DNA of 64,000 nucleotides from Pauljensenia sp018375675 (GCA_041432705.1 JAPWAE010000006.1:62001-126000); one strand, 5' to 3'; positions 1 through 8,735 are shown, counted from the stretch's first letter. Translations and numbers: made by a program. Notes: generated by a model not told the origin, from the sequence alone.

Positions 1-296
1 GTGTACTCAGGGAACACGTCGATCGAGCCGGCCTCAAGCTCGGGCATGTAGACCTCGCGCTGGCCGATCCGCATCTGGCGATCAACCGTGAAGCCTGCCC
101 CTTCGAGCGCCTGCGCGTAGGCCTCCGCGATGATCTCGTTCGAGTAGTAGTCCTGCGAGCCGACGACGAGCGTCGTCGAGCCGTTCTCCGAACTCCCGGT
201 GCTCGCGTTGCCGCCGACCGACTCCGCCGAACCGCAGGCGGCCAGGGCCAGGGCAGAAGCCGCGACGGCAGCCATTGTGATCATCGTGCGTTTCAT
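1..296 (-). CDS. Osmoprotectant (glycine betaine/choline) ABC transporter substrate-binding lipoprotein, partial
   Basis: N-terminal 98 residues only; the rest lies beyond the left edge. The start ATG is at 296 and overlaps the stop of the upstream permease by four bases (ATGA). The N terminus is a lipoprotein signal: MKRTMITM, an alanine-rich stretch, then lipobox LAAC, so the mature protein should be a lipid-anchored extracellular binding protein. The sequence after the Cys is Ser/Gly-rich, followed by VVGSQDYYSNEIIAEAYAQA, typical of the OpuCC/ProX (OsmoX) fold. Last gene seen of a five-gene overlapping operon, so it should deliver compatible solutes to the two permeases. The exact ligand cannot be read from sequence. 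Confidence 0.85.
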   Translation of the reverse strand, partial: MKRTMITMAAVAASALALAACGSAESVGGNASTGSSENGSTTLVVGSQDYYSNEIIAEAYAQALEGAGFTVDRQMRIGQREVYMPELEAGSIDVFPEY

Positions 297-988
297 AGTG
301 TCTCCTTGAGTGAGTTGTCCTCATTGTCTGAGAAAGAATGGGTGCGGGCCCGAAGGCGTTGCGCCACCAGGGCCAGGAGCGCGTCGGTCACCAGCGCGAG
401 GGCGACGACGACAATCGCGCCGCCGATCATCTCCGCGTAGTCTCGGGTCTTCAGGCCCTCGTAGAGGAAACGGCCGAGGCCGTAGTTCGCTGTGTAGGCC
501 GCCAGCGTCGTCGTCGCGATCACCTGGAGGGTTGCCGAGCGCACGCCCGCCGCGACGAGGCCGGCCGCGTGCGGGGCCTCGACCTGCGCGAGGACCTGTT
601 TTTCAGTGAGCCCAATCGCTCGCGCCGCGTCCACGGTCGCGCGCGGCGTCGAGGCGATCCCTGAGTAGGTCGCCGACAGGAGCGGCGGAATCGCCAGGAT
701 GAGGAGAGCCAGCGTGGGCGCCGCCAGTCCAATACCCAGCCATAGGCCCGCCAGCGTCAGGACGCCGAGCGTCGGAACCGCACGGGCCGCGCCCGTCGCG
801 CTCACCAGCCATCGGCCCCTGCCCGTGTGCCCGATCCAGGTGCCTAGCGGCAGCGCGATGAGGGCCGCGAGCGCCACGATCAGGAGGGTGAGGCCCAAGT
901 GCTCGGTGGCCCTCACGAGGATCCCGGACTCACCCAGCCAGTGGGCGGGGACCGCCAACCAATTCAGGGCGTCGAGGAGAATGTTCAT
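293..988 (-). CDS. Osmoprotectant ABC transporter permease (OpuCB/OpuCD type)
   Basis: Integral membrane permease of 231 residues with about five to six hydrophobic segments and a BPD-type EAA loop (ATVDAARAIGLTEKQVLAQVEAP). Pairs with the permease encoded immediately upstream to form the transmembrane pore of a betaine/choline-type importer. I take the ATG at 988 (MNILLDAL) because it overlaps the upstream stop as ATGA; an in-frame start 21 bases earlier would overlap the neighbour further. The 3' end overlaps the binding-protein start by four bases, so translation is probably coupled. Confidence 0.87.
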   Translation of the reverse strand: MNILLDALNWLAVPAHWLGESGILVRATEHLGLTLLIVALAALIALPLGTWIGHTGRGRWLVSATGAARAVPTLGVLTLAGLWLGIGLAAPTLALLILAIPPLLSATYSGIASTPRATVDAARAIGLTEKQVLAQVEAPHAAGLVAAGVRSATLQVIATTTLAAYTANYGLGRFLYEGLKTRDYAEMIGGAIVVVALALVTDALLALVAQRLRARTHSFSDNEDNSLKETL

Positions 989-1623
989 GCCCGCCCCCTC
1001 CTCGTCCACGGAGTGAGGGTCCAGCCGATTCCCTGGATCAGCGCATCGATGACGAGCGCAAGGAGAACCGTTGCGACCAAGCCGGCCACGACCTCGGCGA
1101 TGAGGCCGCGCTGAAAACCGTCAGTGAACAGCGTCCCCAGAGAGCGCACCCCGATGAACGCGCCCACCGTCACGAGCGACACCGTCGACGTGGCGACCAC
1201 GCGCGTGCCCGCGACGATGACGGGCGTCGCCAGGGGGAGCTCCACCTCGACGAAGCGTCGAAAGAGCGGGTAGCCGCACGCGTTTGCGGCCTGCAGGGTC
1301 GCGCGAGGAATCGCGCGGAAGCCCTCCGCGGCCTGTCGCACCAGCACCGCCACGCCGTACAGCGTCAGGACAATCACCATGTTGGCGGGAGAACGCAGCG
1401 CCACCCCGACGATCACGGGAATGACAATCAGGAGCGGCAGCGACGGTACCGCGTACAGCGCCGACAGGGCAGACAAAACCCAGCCGCCGCGGCGCGAAAA
1501 CGCCGCCCAGCGCGCGATCGGCACGGAGAGCAGCACCGACAGTGCGATCGCTGGGAGGGCGATCCACAGGTGAGCAAGAGTCAGGGAGCCAATGAGCCCC
1601 CAGTTGGAGGACAGCCAGGTCAC
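985..1623 (-). CDS. Osmoprotectant ABC transporter permease (OpuCB/OpuCD type)
   Basis: Second permease, 212 residues, starting with GTG at 1623 (VTWLSSNW), which overlaps the ATPase stop as GTGA. Hydrophobic segments alternate with an EAA-type loop (IPRATLQAANACGYPLFRRF). It resembles the other permease of the operon in organisation, as expected for OpuC systems with two different membrane subunits. The same reading frame is open far upstream, but that extension lies over the ATPase gene and is arginine/proline-rich shadow sequence. Confidence 0.86.
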   Translation of the reverse strand: MTWLSSNWGLIGSLTLAHLWIALPAIALSVLLSVPIARWAAFSRRGGWVLSALSALYAVPSLPLLIVIPVIVGVALRSPANMVIVLTLYGVAVLVRQAAEGFRAIPRATLQAANACGYPLFRRFVEVELPLATPVIVAGTRVVATSTVSLVTVGAFIGVRSLGTLFTDGFQRGLIAEVVAGLVATVLLALVIDALIQGIGWTLTPWTRRGRA

Positions 1624-2447
1624 GGACGCTCCCCGGCCTCGTCGGTCGTCAGCGTGCCCACGGGGGTGCCGGCGTCGTCGACAACCAGGCCGCCCGGCCC
1701 GGCGACGCGCACCGGGCGTGCCGCGCGCGAGGCTCCGACGAACTCCGCAACGAAGGGCGAGGCGGGAGAGGAGAGCAGCTCGGTGGGCGTCCCCACCTGC
1801 TCGATGTGGCCACCCGTCGAGAGGACGGCAACCTGGTCGCCCAACGTGAACGCCTCGTCCACGTCGTGCGTCACGAAGAGGATCGTTGTGCCCAGCACCC
1901 GCTGAATCTCCTTCAGCTCGCACTGCAGCTCTGTGCGCACGATCGGATCCAGCGCGCCAAAGGGCTCGTCCATCAGCAGGATGTCCGCGCGATTGGCCAG
2001 CGCCCGAGCCACGCCCACGCGCTGACGCTGGCCGCCCGACAGCTGGGCGGGGTAGCGATCGGCCATCTCGCGATCCAGGCCCACCAGCTCGAGGAGCTCG
2101 AGCGCGCGCTCGCGGGAAGCCTGCTTCGTGGCGCCCTCCAGGCGTGGGACGGTCGCGATATTGTCTGCGATGCTTCGGTGGGGGAAGAGGCCGCCCTCCT
2201 GCAGGACGTAGCCGATCGAGCGGCGCAGGCGCACGGGGTCCTCGCCTGCGACGTCCTGGTCTCGTACGAATACCCTGCCCGAGGTTGGGGTGACCATCGC
2301 GTTCACCATCCGCATGAGCGTCGTCTTGCCGCAGCCCGAGGTGCCCAGGAAGACGGTCGTGGAACCCTGCTCGACGGTGAGGGAGAAGTCCTCGACGGCG
2401 CGTGTGCCGCCCGGGTAGGTCTTGGAGACGTGGTCGAAGCGAATCAT
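1620..2447 (-). CDS. Osmoprotectant ABC transporter ATP-binding protein (OpuCA/ProV type)
   Basis: 275-residue ABC ATPase. Walker A is GTSGCGKTT, the Q-loop region reads GYVLQEGGLFPH, the signature is LSGGQRQRV, Walker B is ILLMDEPFGALD and the H-switch is FVTHDVDEA. The QEGGLFPH sequence is typical of the osmoprotectant/quaternary-amine subfamily. The usual CBS pair of ProV is absent: only a short tail of about 40 residues follows the ABC domain. The start ATG at 2447 overlaps the marR stop (ATGA). Energises import through the two downstream permeases. Confidence 0.9.
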   Translation of the reverse strand: MIRFDHVSKTYPGGTRAVEDFSLTVEQGSTTVFLGTSGCGKTTLMRMVNAMVTPTSGRVFVRDQDVAGEDPVRLRRSIGYVLQEGGLFPHRSIADNIATVPRLEGATKQASRERALELLELVGLDREMADRYPAQLSGGQRQRVGVARALANRADILLMDEPFGALDPIVRTELQCELKEIQRVLGTTILFVTHDVDEAFTLGDQVAVLSTGGHIEQVGTPTELLSSPASPFVAEFVGASRAARPVRVAGPGGLVVDDAGTPVGTLTTDEAGERP

Positions 2448-2881
2448 GCGCGCTCCTTGGCAGCCTCGGCGATGAGCGCGAGGCAGCGCGTCAGCTCCTC
2501 GCGCTGGGCTGTGGAGAGTGGGGCGAAGAGGCGCTCCTGCTCCTTCTCGACGACCGCGCAGGCCTCCTCGAGGTGTGCCAGGCCCCGGTCCGTCACCGTC
2601 AGGATGGTCGCGCGCCGGTCGTGCTCGCACGGGGTGCGGTGCAGCAGCCCGTCGCGGTGGAGGCGATCGACGAGGCGCGAGGCCGCTCCCAGGGTGATCC
2701 CCTGGCTCGCCGCGACCTCCTGGATGCGACACGCGGGGGTGTCTCGGACCGTGCGCAGGACGAGGAAGCGGCCGAGTGTCAGCGCGTTTCCGGCCTCGGA
2801 GAGGGCGGATTCAACGGCGCTCCAAGCGCGAACTTCCGTGTCGATCAGTGTCGCGAACAGCGTGCATGTATCTGTTGCCAT
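2444..2881 (-). CDS. MarR-family transcriptional regulator of the osmoprotectant operon
   Basis: 145-residue winged-helix protein with the MarR layout: helical N terminus, HTH (CRIQEVAASQGITLGAASRL), wing with the family Asp/Arg pair (CEHDRRATILTVTDRGLAHL), and a C-terminal dimerisation helix. First gene of the operon and translationally coupled to the ATPase. OpuC-type operons of Gram-positives are commonly controlled by MarR-like GbsR/OpcR proteins, so control of its own operon is likely (inference). I choose ATG 2881 over GTG 2887 because TAAGGT lies 7 bases upstream, giving a leaderless start. Confidence 0.85.
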   Translation of the reverse strand: MATDTCTLFATLIDTEVRAWSAVESALSEAGNALTLGRFLVLRTVRDTPACRIQEVAASQGITLGAASRLVDRLHRDGLLHRTPCEHDRRATILTVTDRGLAHLEEACAVVEKEQERLFAPLSTAQREELTRCLALIAEAAKERA

Positions 2882-2888
2882 GCCCACT

Positions 2889-2894
2889 ACCTTA
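2889..2894 (-). promoter_or_regulatory. -10-like box TAAGGT, leaderless start of marR
   Basis: TAAGGT ends 7 bases before the ATG at 2881 and no Shine-Dalgarno fits. Same geometry as ten other genes in the window. Confidence 0.5.
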
Positions 2895-3148
2895 CGCGTA
2901 AATAATTGATATGTATGGTGTTTGTGAGGGAAAGTTCGTTGAGTTTTTGACGAGATAGGCGTTCTTGTGCTGTTTGTGAGCGGCCCACAACTGTGTGTGG
3001 GGCGTGGTCGGCGGGACTCGGCGCGGTGCTACAGTGCGTGGTATCGGCGAGTGGCAAGCTCCGGGGCCCTCGCTCGACGCAAGTCAGTGCCCAGTCGTGG
3101 GTGCGTTTTCCCGGCGCGTGACGCGCATATCGATGAGGAGTGTTAAAG

Positions 3149-3853
3149 GTGCGGAAACGTCTCTACTCTCTGCTGGATGGTGATGGGGGAGCGGCGATGT
3201 GGTGCGGGCACGTCATGACCGTGCTCATTATCGCCAGCCTCCTTCCCCTGTGCTTCAAGGAATCCAGCCCCGTCCTCGAGACAATCGAGTACGCCTGCGT
3301 CCTCGTGTTCATCGCCGACTATCTGGCACGATGGGCGACGGCGGATCTGAAGCTCGGCAAGGGCGCATTGTCGTTCCTGATCTATCCCTTCACCCCCATG
3401 GCCGTCATCGACCTGCTGTCGATCCTGCCAGTCTTCAATGCCCTCAACGACGCGCCGCGCACGCTGCGAGTCCTCCGCCTGTTTCGGGCCCTGCGGCTGT
3501 TCAAGCTCATTCGCTACTCGAAGAGCGCCTCCGTCATCGCCGCCGTGTTCGAGAAAGAGAGGGAGGCGCTGCTCGCCGTCCTCGGCCTGGCCATCGGCTA
3601 CATCCTCGTCAGCGCCCTCGCCATCTTTAACGTCGAGCCGGAAACCTTCAACACCTTCTTCGATGCCGTGTACTGGGCGGTCGTCTCCCTGACGACCGTC
3701 GGCTACGGCGACCTCTACCCCACCTCCGACGTGGGGCGTGCCATCGCCATGATCTCCTCGCTCATGGGCGTCGCCGTCGTTGCCCTGCCCTCGGGCATCC
3801 TCACGGCGGGCATGCTCGACGAGCTGCGCGGCGGCGGAGACGTCGGCGACTGA
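3149..3853 (+). CDS. Voltage-gated-type potassium channel
   Basis: 234-residue six-transmembrane channel subunit. Residues about 104-125 form an S4-like helix with regularly spaced arginines (RTLRVLRLFRALRLFKLIRY), and the pore loop carries the K+ filter TTVGYGD (T183-D188). The cytoplasmic tail is very short. The start GTG at 3149 has GAGGAG at 3135-3140 with 8 bases of spacing; an in-frame GTG at 3140 would sit on top of that site. Likely a tetrameric K+ channel of the plasma membrane. Monocistronic, followed directly by an insertion sequence. Confidence 0.88.
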   Translation: MRKRLYSLLDGDGGAAMWCGHVMTVLIIASLLPLCFKESSPVLETIEYACVLVFIADYLARWATADLKLGKGALSFLIYPFTPMAVIDLLSILPVFNALNDAPRTLRVLRLFRALRLFKLIRYSKSASVIAAVFEKEREALLAVLGLAIGYILVSALAIFNVEPETFNTFFDAVYWAVVSLTTVGYGDLYPTSDVGRAIAMISSLMGVAVVALPSGILTAGMLDELRGGGDVGD

Positions 3854-3870
3854 TGTGCATGGACTTTTGT

Positions 3871-5308
3871 GGCTCTTCGCATTTGAGGGTGTAGGTGTTG
3901 TGGGCGGGGTTGGGCGTGTCGTGGCTGGGTAGGGGTCGAGGTCTTCCGATGATGGGGGTTCCTACACCGTCCATCTGAAAGACCTCGACATGGCCAATAC
4001 TATCTTTGATCGCCCTGATCTGAGCGTGTTCACGCGCCTGGATGACCTGGGCCTAGAAGTGACGGGCCAGCGCGTTGAGGCAGACCATGCAGTGTTGGCG
4101 TGCCGTATTACGGGTGAGGACCGGTGGTGTCGACGCTGCGGGTGCCAGGGCATTTCTCGTGACACGGTGGTCAGGCGCTTAGCTCACGAGCCCTGCGGGT
4201 GGCGTCCCACGATCTTGCATGTGAGCGTGCGCCGCTACCGGTGCGAGACGTGTGCTCACGTGTGGCGTCAAGACATGAGCCAAGCGGCCGATCCGCGCGC
4301 GAAGCTCTCGCGTGCGGCGGTGCGCTGGGCGCTGACGGGCCTGGTGGTCCACCATCTGACGGTGGCGCGCGTCGCCCAGGCCCTCGGTGTGTCCTGGAAG
4401 AGCCGCCAATACTGCTGTCCTGGCTGAAGGGGCGCGCCTGCTGATCAATGATCCAGCACGGTGTGAAGGCGTGCGTGTCATTGGCGTGGATGAACACGTG
4501 TGGCGCCACACCCCCTACGGCGACAAATACGTCACCGTCATCTTGGACGTCACTCCCGTACGAGACCGTCGCGGTCCCTCCCGGCTCCTGGACATGGTCC
4601 CGGGCCGCTCCAAGCAGGTTTTCAAAACCTGGCTGGCCTCCCGCCCTGACACGTGGCGCGAACGCATTGAGATCGTCGCGATGGATGGATTCACCGGGTT
4701 CAAAAGCGCAGCCGCTGAAGAACTCCCCGGCGCGAGGGCAGTCATGGACCCCTTCCATGTCGTGCACCTGGCTGGCAACGCCTTGGATGAGTGCCGCAGA
4801 CGCATTCAGCAAGAACTCCACCACCGGCGCGGGCGTGCCACCGACCCCCTATACAAGGCCCGCAGGATGTTACACACCAGATCCTGCCTGCTCACCCCAC
4901 GCCAGCAGCACCAGATCCTCGACCTGTTCGCCAGCGATTACCACGTCGCCCTCGAAGTCACATGGAGCGTCTACCAGAACATCATCGACGCCTACCGCGC
5001 ACCCGACACGGACGTGGGTAAGGCCCTGATGCAAGCCGAAATCAATACACTGACCTCCACACGCGTACCGAGGGGCCTAACCGAGCTCATCACGCTGGGC
5101 AGGACACTCAAACGCCGAGCCGGGGACATCCTGGCCTACTTCGATCATCCCCACACCAGCAACGGTCCTACCGAAGCCATCAACGGACGTCTCGAACACC
5201 TACGCGGATCCGCACTCGGACTTGCGAAACCTCACCAACTACATCACCCGAGCACTCCTCGAAACAGGAGGATTCAGACCCCAACTACACCCCCAATTAT
5301 GAAGAGCC
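3871..5308 (+). mobile_element. ISL3-family insertion sequence, complete ends but inactive transposase
   Basis: Bounded by imperfect terminal inverted repeats beginning GGCTCTTC: left end 3871 onward, right end as GAAGAGCC finishing at 5308. Both ends also share GGGTGTAG about 16 bases in; roughly 19 of the first 24 bases pair by eye. The right repeat overlaps the transposase stop. No 8-base target duplication is visible (left flank ACTTTTGT, right flank GGAAATCC), so one flank has been altered or the element has rearranged. It lies between the K+ channel and the uracil permease and interrupts no recognisable gene. Confidence 0.85.
3990..5302 (+). pseudogene. ISL3-family transposase, two frameshifts
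   Basis: Start at 3990 (MANTIFDRPDLSVF). The N-terminal zinc-ribbon region (CRITGEDRWCRRCGC, then RRYRCETCAHVWRQD) and HTH are in one frame. Near 4400, after ALGVSW, a one-base change shifts the frame: the catalytic part (NTAVLAEGARLL, VIGVDEHVWRH, MDPFHVVHLAG) continues in the next frame. Near 5222, after RGSALG, the frame shifts again: the true C terminus (TNYITRALLETGGFRPQLH) is read in the third frame to TGA 5300-5302. The DDE residues are therefore split and no intact transposase can be made without recoding. Confidence 0.85.
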
Positions 5309-5380
5309 GGAAATCCGGGCATTGCACTGACGATGATTGCGGTGCACCGGGGGAATTACGTGCGGAATTATGGGGATAAA

Positions 5381-5442
5381 CGAGGCCGGGGCCCGACCCA
5401 CCCCTCACCGTGCGGTGAGCGAGTGGCCGAGCCCCGGCCTCG
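5381..5442 (-). terminator. Rho-independent-like terminator of the uracil/xanthine permease gene
   Basis: Arms CGAGGCCGGGGC (5381-5392) and GCCCCGGCCTCG (5431-5442) are perfectly complementary; a second hairpin CTCACCG/CGGTGAG lies inside. Lies just downstream of the minus-strand gene that stops at 5460. The same 12-base arm recurs in two other terminators of the window. Confidence 0.7.
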
Positions 5443-5459
5443 TCAATGAACGCGTCAGA

Positions 5460-6833
5460 TCAGGCGTCAGCCTGCGGCGCGGGGGAGCGGTGGCGCTTCG
5501 AGTACGCCTCGCCCTCCAGCTCCGAACCAGACGGTGCGGACGCGGGCGACGCCGCCTCCAGGTTCGTGCCACGCAGCTTCGAGATCAGGCGCATGCCGTG
5601 GTAGATCAGCAGAGCGGCGGCCGTGCCCAGCGCGATGCCGCCGAAGGTCATGTCGCCGACAACCCACGTGAAGTTTGCGATCGCGACGATCAGGGCGACC
5701 GCGGCGGTGTTCAGGTTCACCGGGTTGGAGAAGTCGACGCGGTTCTGCACCCAGATGCGAACGCCCAGCATGCCGATCATGCCGTACAGGACCGTGCCCG
5801 CGCCGCCGAGGACGGCGTGAGGGATCGCCTCAATGAGGGCCCCGAACTTCGGCAGCATCGACAGGGCGAGCGCGACGCACGCCGCGACCACGTAGGCCGC
5901 CGTCGAGTAGACGCGGGTCGCCGCCATGACGCCGATGTTCTCGGCGTAGGTGGTCGTGCCCGAACCGCCGCCGCTGCCGGCCAGCATCGTGGAGACGCCG
6001 TCCGCCATGAGCGCGCGGCCCGTCACGTCGTCCAGGTTCTCGCCCGTCATCGCGGACACGGACTTCACGTGGCCGACGTTCTCGGCGACCAGGACGAAGA
6101 CGACCGGCAGGAACAGGCCGAGCGTCGACACAGAGAAGGCGGGGGTGTGGAACTGGGGGAAGCCGAACCAAGCGGCCTCGCCGACGCCAGAGAAGTCAAC
6201 CTGACCCTGAAGAACCGCGGCCACGTAGCCGATCAGCACGCCGATGAGGATCGAGAGGCGGCCGAGGATGCCCTTGAAGAGGACGGTCACGAGGCAGATC
6301 GACACGATCGTCACGACCGCGGTGATCGGGCCTTCCTGGACCCACTTCCACGCAGCGGGCGCCAGGTTCAGGCCGATGAGCGCCACGATCGCGCCCGTGA
6401 CCACAGGCGGCATGGCCGCGTCAATCCAGCGCACGCCGGCGAAGTGGACGATCAGGCCGACGAGCGCCAGCGTTGCGCCGACAGCGATGATGCCGCCGAG
6501 CGCGTAGGGAGCGCCCAGAGATGCTGTCACTGCCTGGATCGGCGCGATCAACGCGAACGAGGAACCCAGGTACGAGGGCAGACGGCCCGCCGTGATCAAG
6601 AAGAACAGCAGGGTGCCAACGGCGGTGAAAAAAAGCGTTGTCGACGGGGGGAAACCCGTCAACAACGGAACAAGGAAAGTCGCGCCACACATGGCGACCA
6701 CGTGCTGGGCACCAATGCCAATAGTGCGCGGCCACGAGAGTCGTTCATTCGGAAGGACGACGTCGCCGGGATTAATGGACGTGCCGTCACCGTGAAGCTT
6801 CCAACGGAACAGCGAGGTCTTCGTTTCGCTCAT
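5460..6833 (-). CDS. Uracil-xanthine permease (NCS2 family)
   Basis: 457-residue polytopic membrane transporter. The family region (VFVLVAENVGHVKSVSAMTG) and the NCS2 motif around GSGTTTYAENIGVMAATRVY are clear; about 12-14 hydrophobic segments are present and the C-terminal tail is hydrophilic. Nucleobase:H+ symporter of the cytoplasmic membrane. UraA-like substrates (uracil) are likely because upp lies in the same window, but xanthine cannot be excluded. Start ATG 6833 (MSETKTSLFRW); the frame stays open for another kilobase upstream, but that part lies over a DUF4190-like gene and a tRNA and is not coding. Confidence 0.87.
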   Translation of the reverse strand: MSETKTSLFRWKLHGDGTSINPGDVVLPNERLSWPRTIGIGAQHVVAMCGATFLVPLLTGFPPSTTLFFTAVGTLLFFLITAGRLPSYLGSSFALIAPIQAVTASLGAPYALGGIIAVGATLALVGLIVHFAGVRWIDAAMPPVVTGAIVALIGLNLAPAAWKWVQEGPITAVVTIVSICLVTVLFKGILGRLSILIGVLIGYVAAVLQGQVDFSGVGEAAWFGFPQFHTPAFSVSTLGLFLPVVFVLVAENVGHVKSVSAMTGENLDDVTGRALMADGVSTMLAGSGGGSGTTTYAENIGVMAATRVYSTAAYVVAACVALALSMLPKFGALIEAIPHAVLGGAGTVLYGMIGMLGVRIWVQNRVDFSNPVNLNTAAVALIVAIANFTWVVGDMTFGGIALGTAAALLIYHGMRLISKLRGTNLEAASPASAPSGSELEGEAYSKRHRSPAPQADA

Positions 6834-6992
6834 AAGCGTACAAATCCGATCAGTTGATGGGCAGAATGGCCGTACCGGTCGGGATACCAGGGTAGCGCGT
6901 CTGCCCCCGTCCCCGCTGGTTTCGCCACGCCTAAACCCCTTCAGCGGGCAAAGTGTGGTGCATGCCCCTCCCGGTATGGAATAGTGGAGCAC

Positions 6993-7439
6993 ATGAGTCA
7001 GCCGTCCTCGAACATCGCCCCCGCCGTCTCGAGCGTGCCCTGGGCGACCCCGGATGCGACCTCGTCGATGGATGCGCCGGGCGACCGCTTTGGATACGCG
7101 CCGGGCCGCCTTCGCGTCCCCAGCGCCGACCTCTCGGGCCCCACGTTCCCCGGGACGCAGTACGTGGACGTTGCCGCGATCTTCGCCGACGGCGGCTACA
7201 ACTCGCCCAAGCCGATTGGGAATCCCCTCGCGAAGGTTGCCCTGTGGATCAGCGTCTTCGGACTTTTCGGCATTCCGGTGATCGTCTCGGTGGTCCTCGC
7301 GATTATCGCCCTCGTGCAGGCGCAAAACCTGCCCGGCCGCGTCGGTGCGCGCGAAGCCATCGCAGCCCTCGTCTTCGACGGCATCCTGATCCTCGGCGCC
7401 GTGATCTTCTATCTGATTGGCCTCTCTGGACTCTTCTAA
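6993..7439 (+). CDS. Small membrane protein, DUF4190-like
   Basis: 148 residues. About 75 hydrophilic Pro/Ser-rich residues are followed by two hydrophobic helices (VALWISVFGLFGIPVIVSVV and LVFDGILILGAVIFYLIGLS) separated by a short loop, the usual layout of actinobacterial DUF4190 proteins. Function unknown. I choose ATG 6993; a GTG nine bases earlier is possible. It is divergent from the permease gene, and the 150 bases between them must hold both promoters. Confidence 0.65.
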   Translation: MSQPSSNIAPAVSSVPWATPDATSSMDAPGDRFGYAPGRLRVPSADLSGPTFPGTQYVDVAAIFADGGYNSPKPIGNPLAKVALWISVFGLFGIPVIVSVVLAIIALVQAQNLPGRVGAREAIAALVFDGILILGAVIFYLIGLSGLF

Positions 7440-7529
7440 GGGTGTCGTGCCGTGCTGTGACCTGCTCCATTGGCCAGGATTGGCGCTGAGGGCCTTTTGT
7501 CGCTTATGATTGTCCGGCACGATGTGCAC

Positions 7530-7617
7530 GGAGGATTCGCCTAGTGGCCTATGGCGCACGCTTGGAAAGCGTGTTGGGTGCAAGCCCTCGGGGGTTCGAA
7601 TCCCCCATCCTCCGCCA
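7530..7617 (+). tRNA. tRNA-Ser (anticodon GGA)
   Basis: Acceptor GGAGGAT (7530-7536) pairs with ATCCTCC (7607-7613), discriminator G, CCA encoded. Anticodon stem CACGC/GCGTG encloses TTGGAAA, giving anticodon GGA. A long variable arm, as in class II tRNAs, precedes the T arm GGGGGTTCGAATCCCCC. Possible -10 TATGAT at 7505-7510. Confidence 0.95.
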
Positions 7618-7622
7618 CCGGA

Positions 7623-7653
7623 CCCCGGGACCGCTTCAGGTTCCGGGGTTTTT
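7623..7653 (+). terminator. Terminator of tRNA-Ser (GGA)
   Basis: Stem CCCCGGGACC / GGTTCCGGGG with a six-base loop, followed by TTTTTG. A classic intrinsic terminator just after the encoded CCA. Confidence 0.85.
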
Positions 7654-7669
7654 GTTGCCTGTCGCGCCG

Positions 7670-7940
7670 CTGGTGTTCCGGGCGCCGTCGGGCCCGGCCA
7701 CTGTGTGTGCCGCTGGGCGGCGGCCCGCCCGCGAGCCGTCCGCGCCGCGAGCTTCGCTCGGCGCGTCGTCTCGAAGCCCGGCCAGGCCCCGCCGCCGCCC
7801 ACCGGCACCGCGGCAGGTCCCTCCGGAGCCCTCCACACCGGCGGCACTTGTGTTGCTTGGACTAGCCCGGCCAGGCCCCGCCGCCACCCACCGGCACCGC
7901 AGTCGGGCCCTCCGGCGCCCTCCACGCCGGCGGCACTTGT
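7670..7940. repeat. GC-rich nested palindromic repeat, copy a
   Basis: Outer arms around 7670-7698 (GGTGTTCCGGGCGCCG) and 7816-7842 (ending CCCTCCACACCGG). Inner arms 7707-7724 (GTGCCGCTGGGCGGCGGC) and 7791-7808 (GCCGCCGCCCACCGGCAC). An apical hairpin CGAGC/GCTCG sits near 7750. A second right-hand half follows to 7940. The 387-base gap 7618-8004 is otherwise empty: open frames here are proline/arginine-rich and follow the repeat rather than any protein family. Confidence 0.75.
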
Positions 7941-8004
7941 GGTGCTGTGTGCACCGGCCAGCAATCGGGTGGTCCCGAGCTGCTGAGCCCAGGCCTCGTT
8001 CCCC

Positions 8005-8568
8005 TTAGACTCCGAGGCCTTCGACGATCTCTGCGCCCGGGAGTGCAGCCAGGACCTCGCCTGTCACAAAGAGCTTCGATCGGCGCAGGCCCGAGCCGAT
8101 GCAGCTCCATCCGACCGAGCATGCCGAGTCGATAAGGAGCCGCCATGAGCCGGGTACGCCCACCGGCGTGATGCCGCCGTACTCCATGCCCGACGCCTCG
8201 ACCGCGCGTTCCTGCGGCCAGAAACTCGCCTTGCGCACGTCGAGGCGCTTCTTCACGACGTGGTTGACGTCCGCGTTCGTCGTCGCGCGCACGACGCACG
8301 CCGCGATCCGCTCTTCGCCTGCGCGCTTGCCGGCCACGAGAATGCAGTTCGATGACAGTGCCAGGTCCATGCCGAACTCGCGCGTCATGACCTCCGTGTC
8401 CGCGAGCTCCGGGTCGATCGCGACAATCAGTGCCGACGAGGCAGTGGCCACCCCGCGCTCGGCCAGCGCGGTCAGTGAGGCGGCGACGGGTGGGGCGAGC
8501 AGGTCGAGGTGGTCCAGTGCGGGTGCCGGCTCCAGTGAGCCGATGCCGGGAATGATGATGTCGCTCAT
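8005..8568 (-). CDS. YbaK/EbsC-family aminoacyl-tRNA deacylase domain protein
   Basis: 187 residues. The YbaK fold is indicated by DLALSSNCILVAGKRAGEER, ADVNHVVKKRLDVRKASF and EYGGITPVGVPGSWRLLIDS: a conserved lysine in the KKRLD..KASF region and the GGITPVG loop. Family members hydrolyse mischarged tRNA (for example Cys-tRNAPro), acting in trans. Substrate is not readable from sequence. ATG 8568 has TACCCT six bases upstream, a leaderless start; the upstream open extension has no family similarity. It lies close to the SRP RNA gene but on the opposite strand. Confidence 0.82.
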   Translation of the reverse strand: MSDIIIPGIGSLEPAPALDHLDLLAPPVAASLTALAERGVATASSALIVAIDPELADTEVMTREFGMDLALSSNCILVAGKRAGEERIAACVVRATTNADVNHVVKKRLDVRKASFWPQERAVEASGMEYGGITPVGVPGSWRLLIDSACSVGWSCIGSGLRRSKLFVTGEVLAALPGAEIVEGLGV

Positions 8569-8574
8569 GGTCTC

Positions 8575-8580
8575 AGGGTA
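8575..8580 (-). promoter_or_regulatory. -10-like box TACCCT, leaderless start of the ybaK-like gene
   Basis: TACCCT, six bases (GAGACC), then ATG at 8568. Confidence 0.5.
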
Positions 8581-8721
8581 GGTCTGCTCGCCGTGGGGTG
8601 GTGGTGCCTGGTCAGTCCTTAAGCGTGTGTAACGATCGTGGTGTGTGCGTTGCGCGTGGGGTGTTTGTGTGAGGCTGGCGAGTTGCGGTATTCGCAGCTG
8701 CGCGCGCGGGGCGAAAACGTG

Positions 8722-8727
8722 TATGCT
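8722..8727 (+). promoter_or_regulatory. -10 box TATGCT of the SRP RNA gene
   Basis: TATGCT lies 8 bases before the predicted 5' end of the RNA (8736). The -35 region is not obvious. Confidence 0.5.
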
Positions 8728-8735
8728 GGGGGCCG

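Noticed and set aside
6834..7964. Upstream extension of the uracil permease frame
   Set aside because: It covers a tRNA and a DUF4190-like gene and has no homologous N terminus; the permease start at 6833 fits the family.
7510..8008. Several overlapping plus-strand frames rich in Pro/Arg
   Set aside because: They follow the GC-rich repeat R1 and the tRNA; no ribosome-binding site, and similar peptides recur in other R1 copies in several frames.
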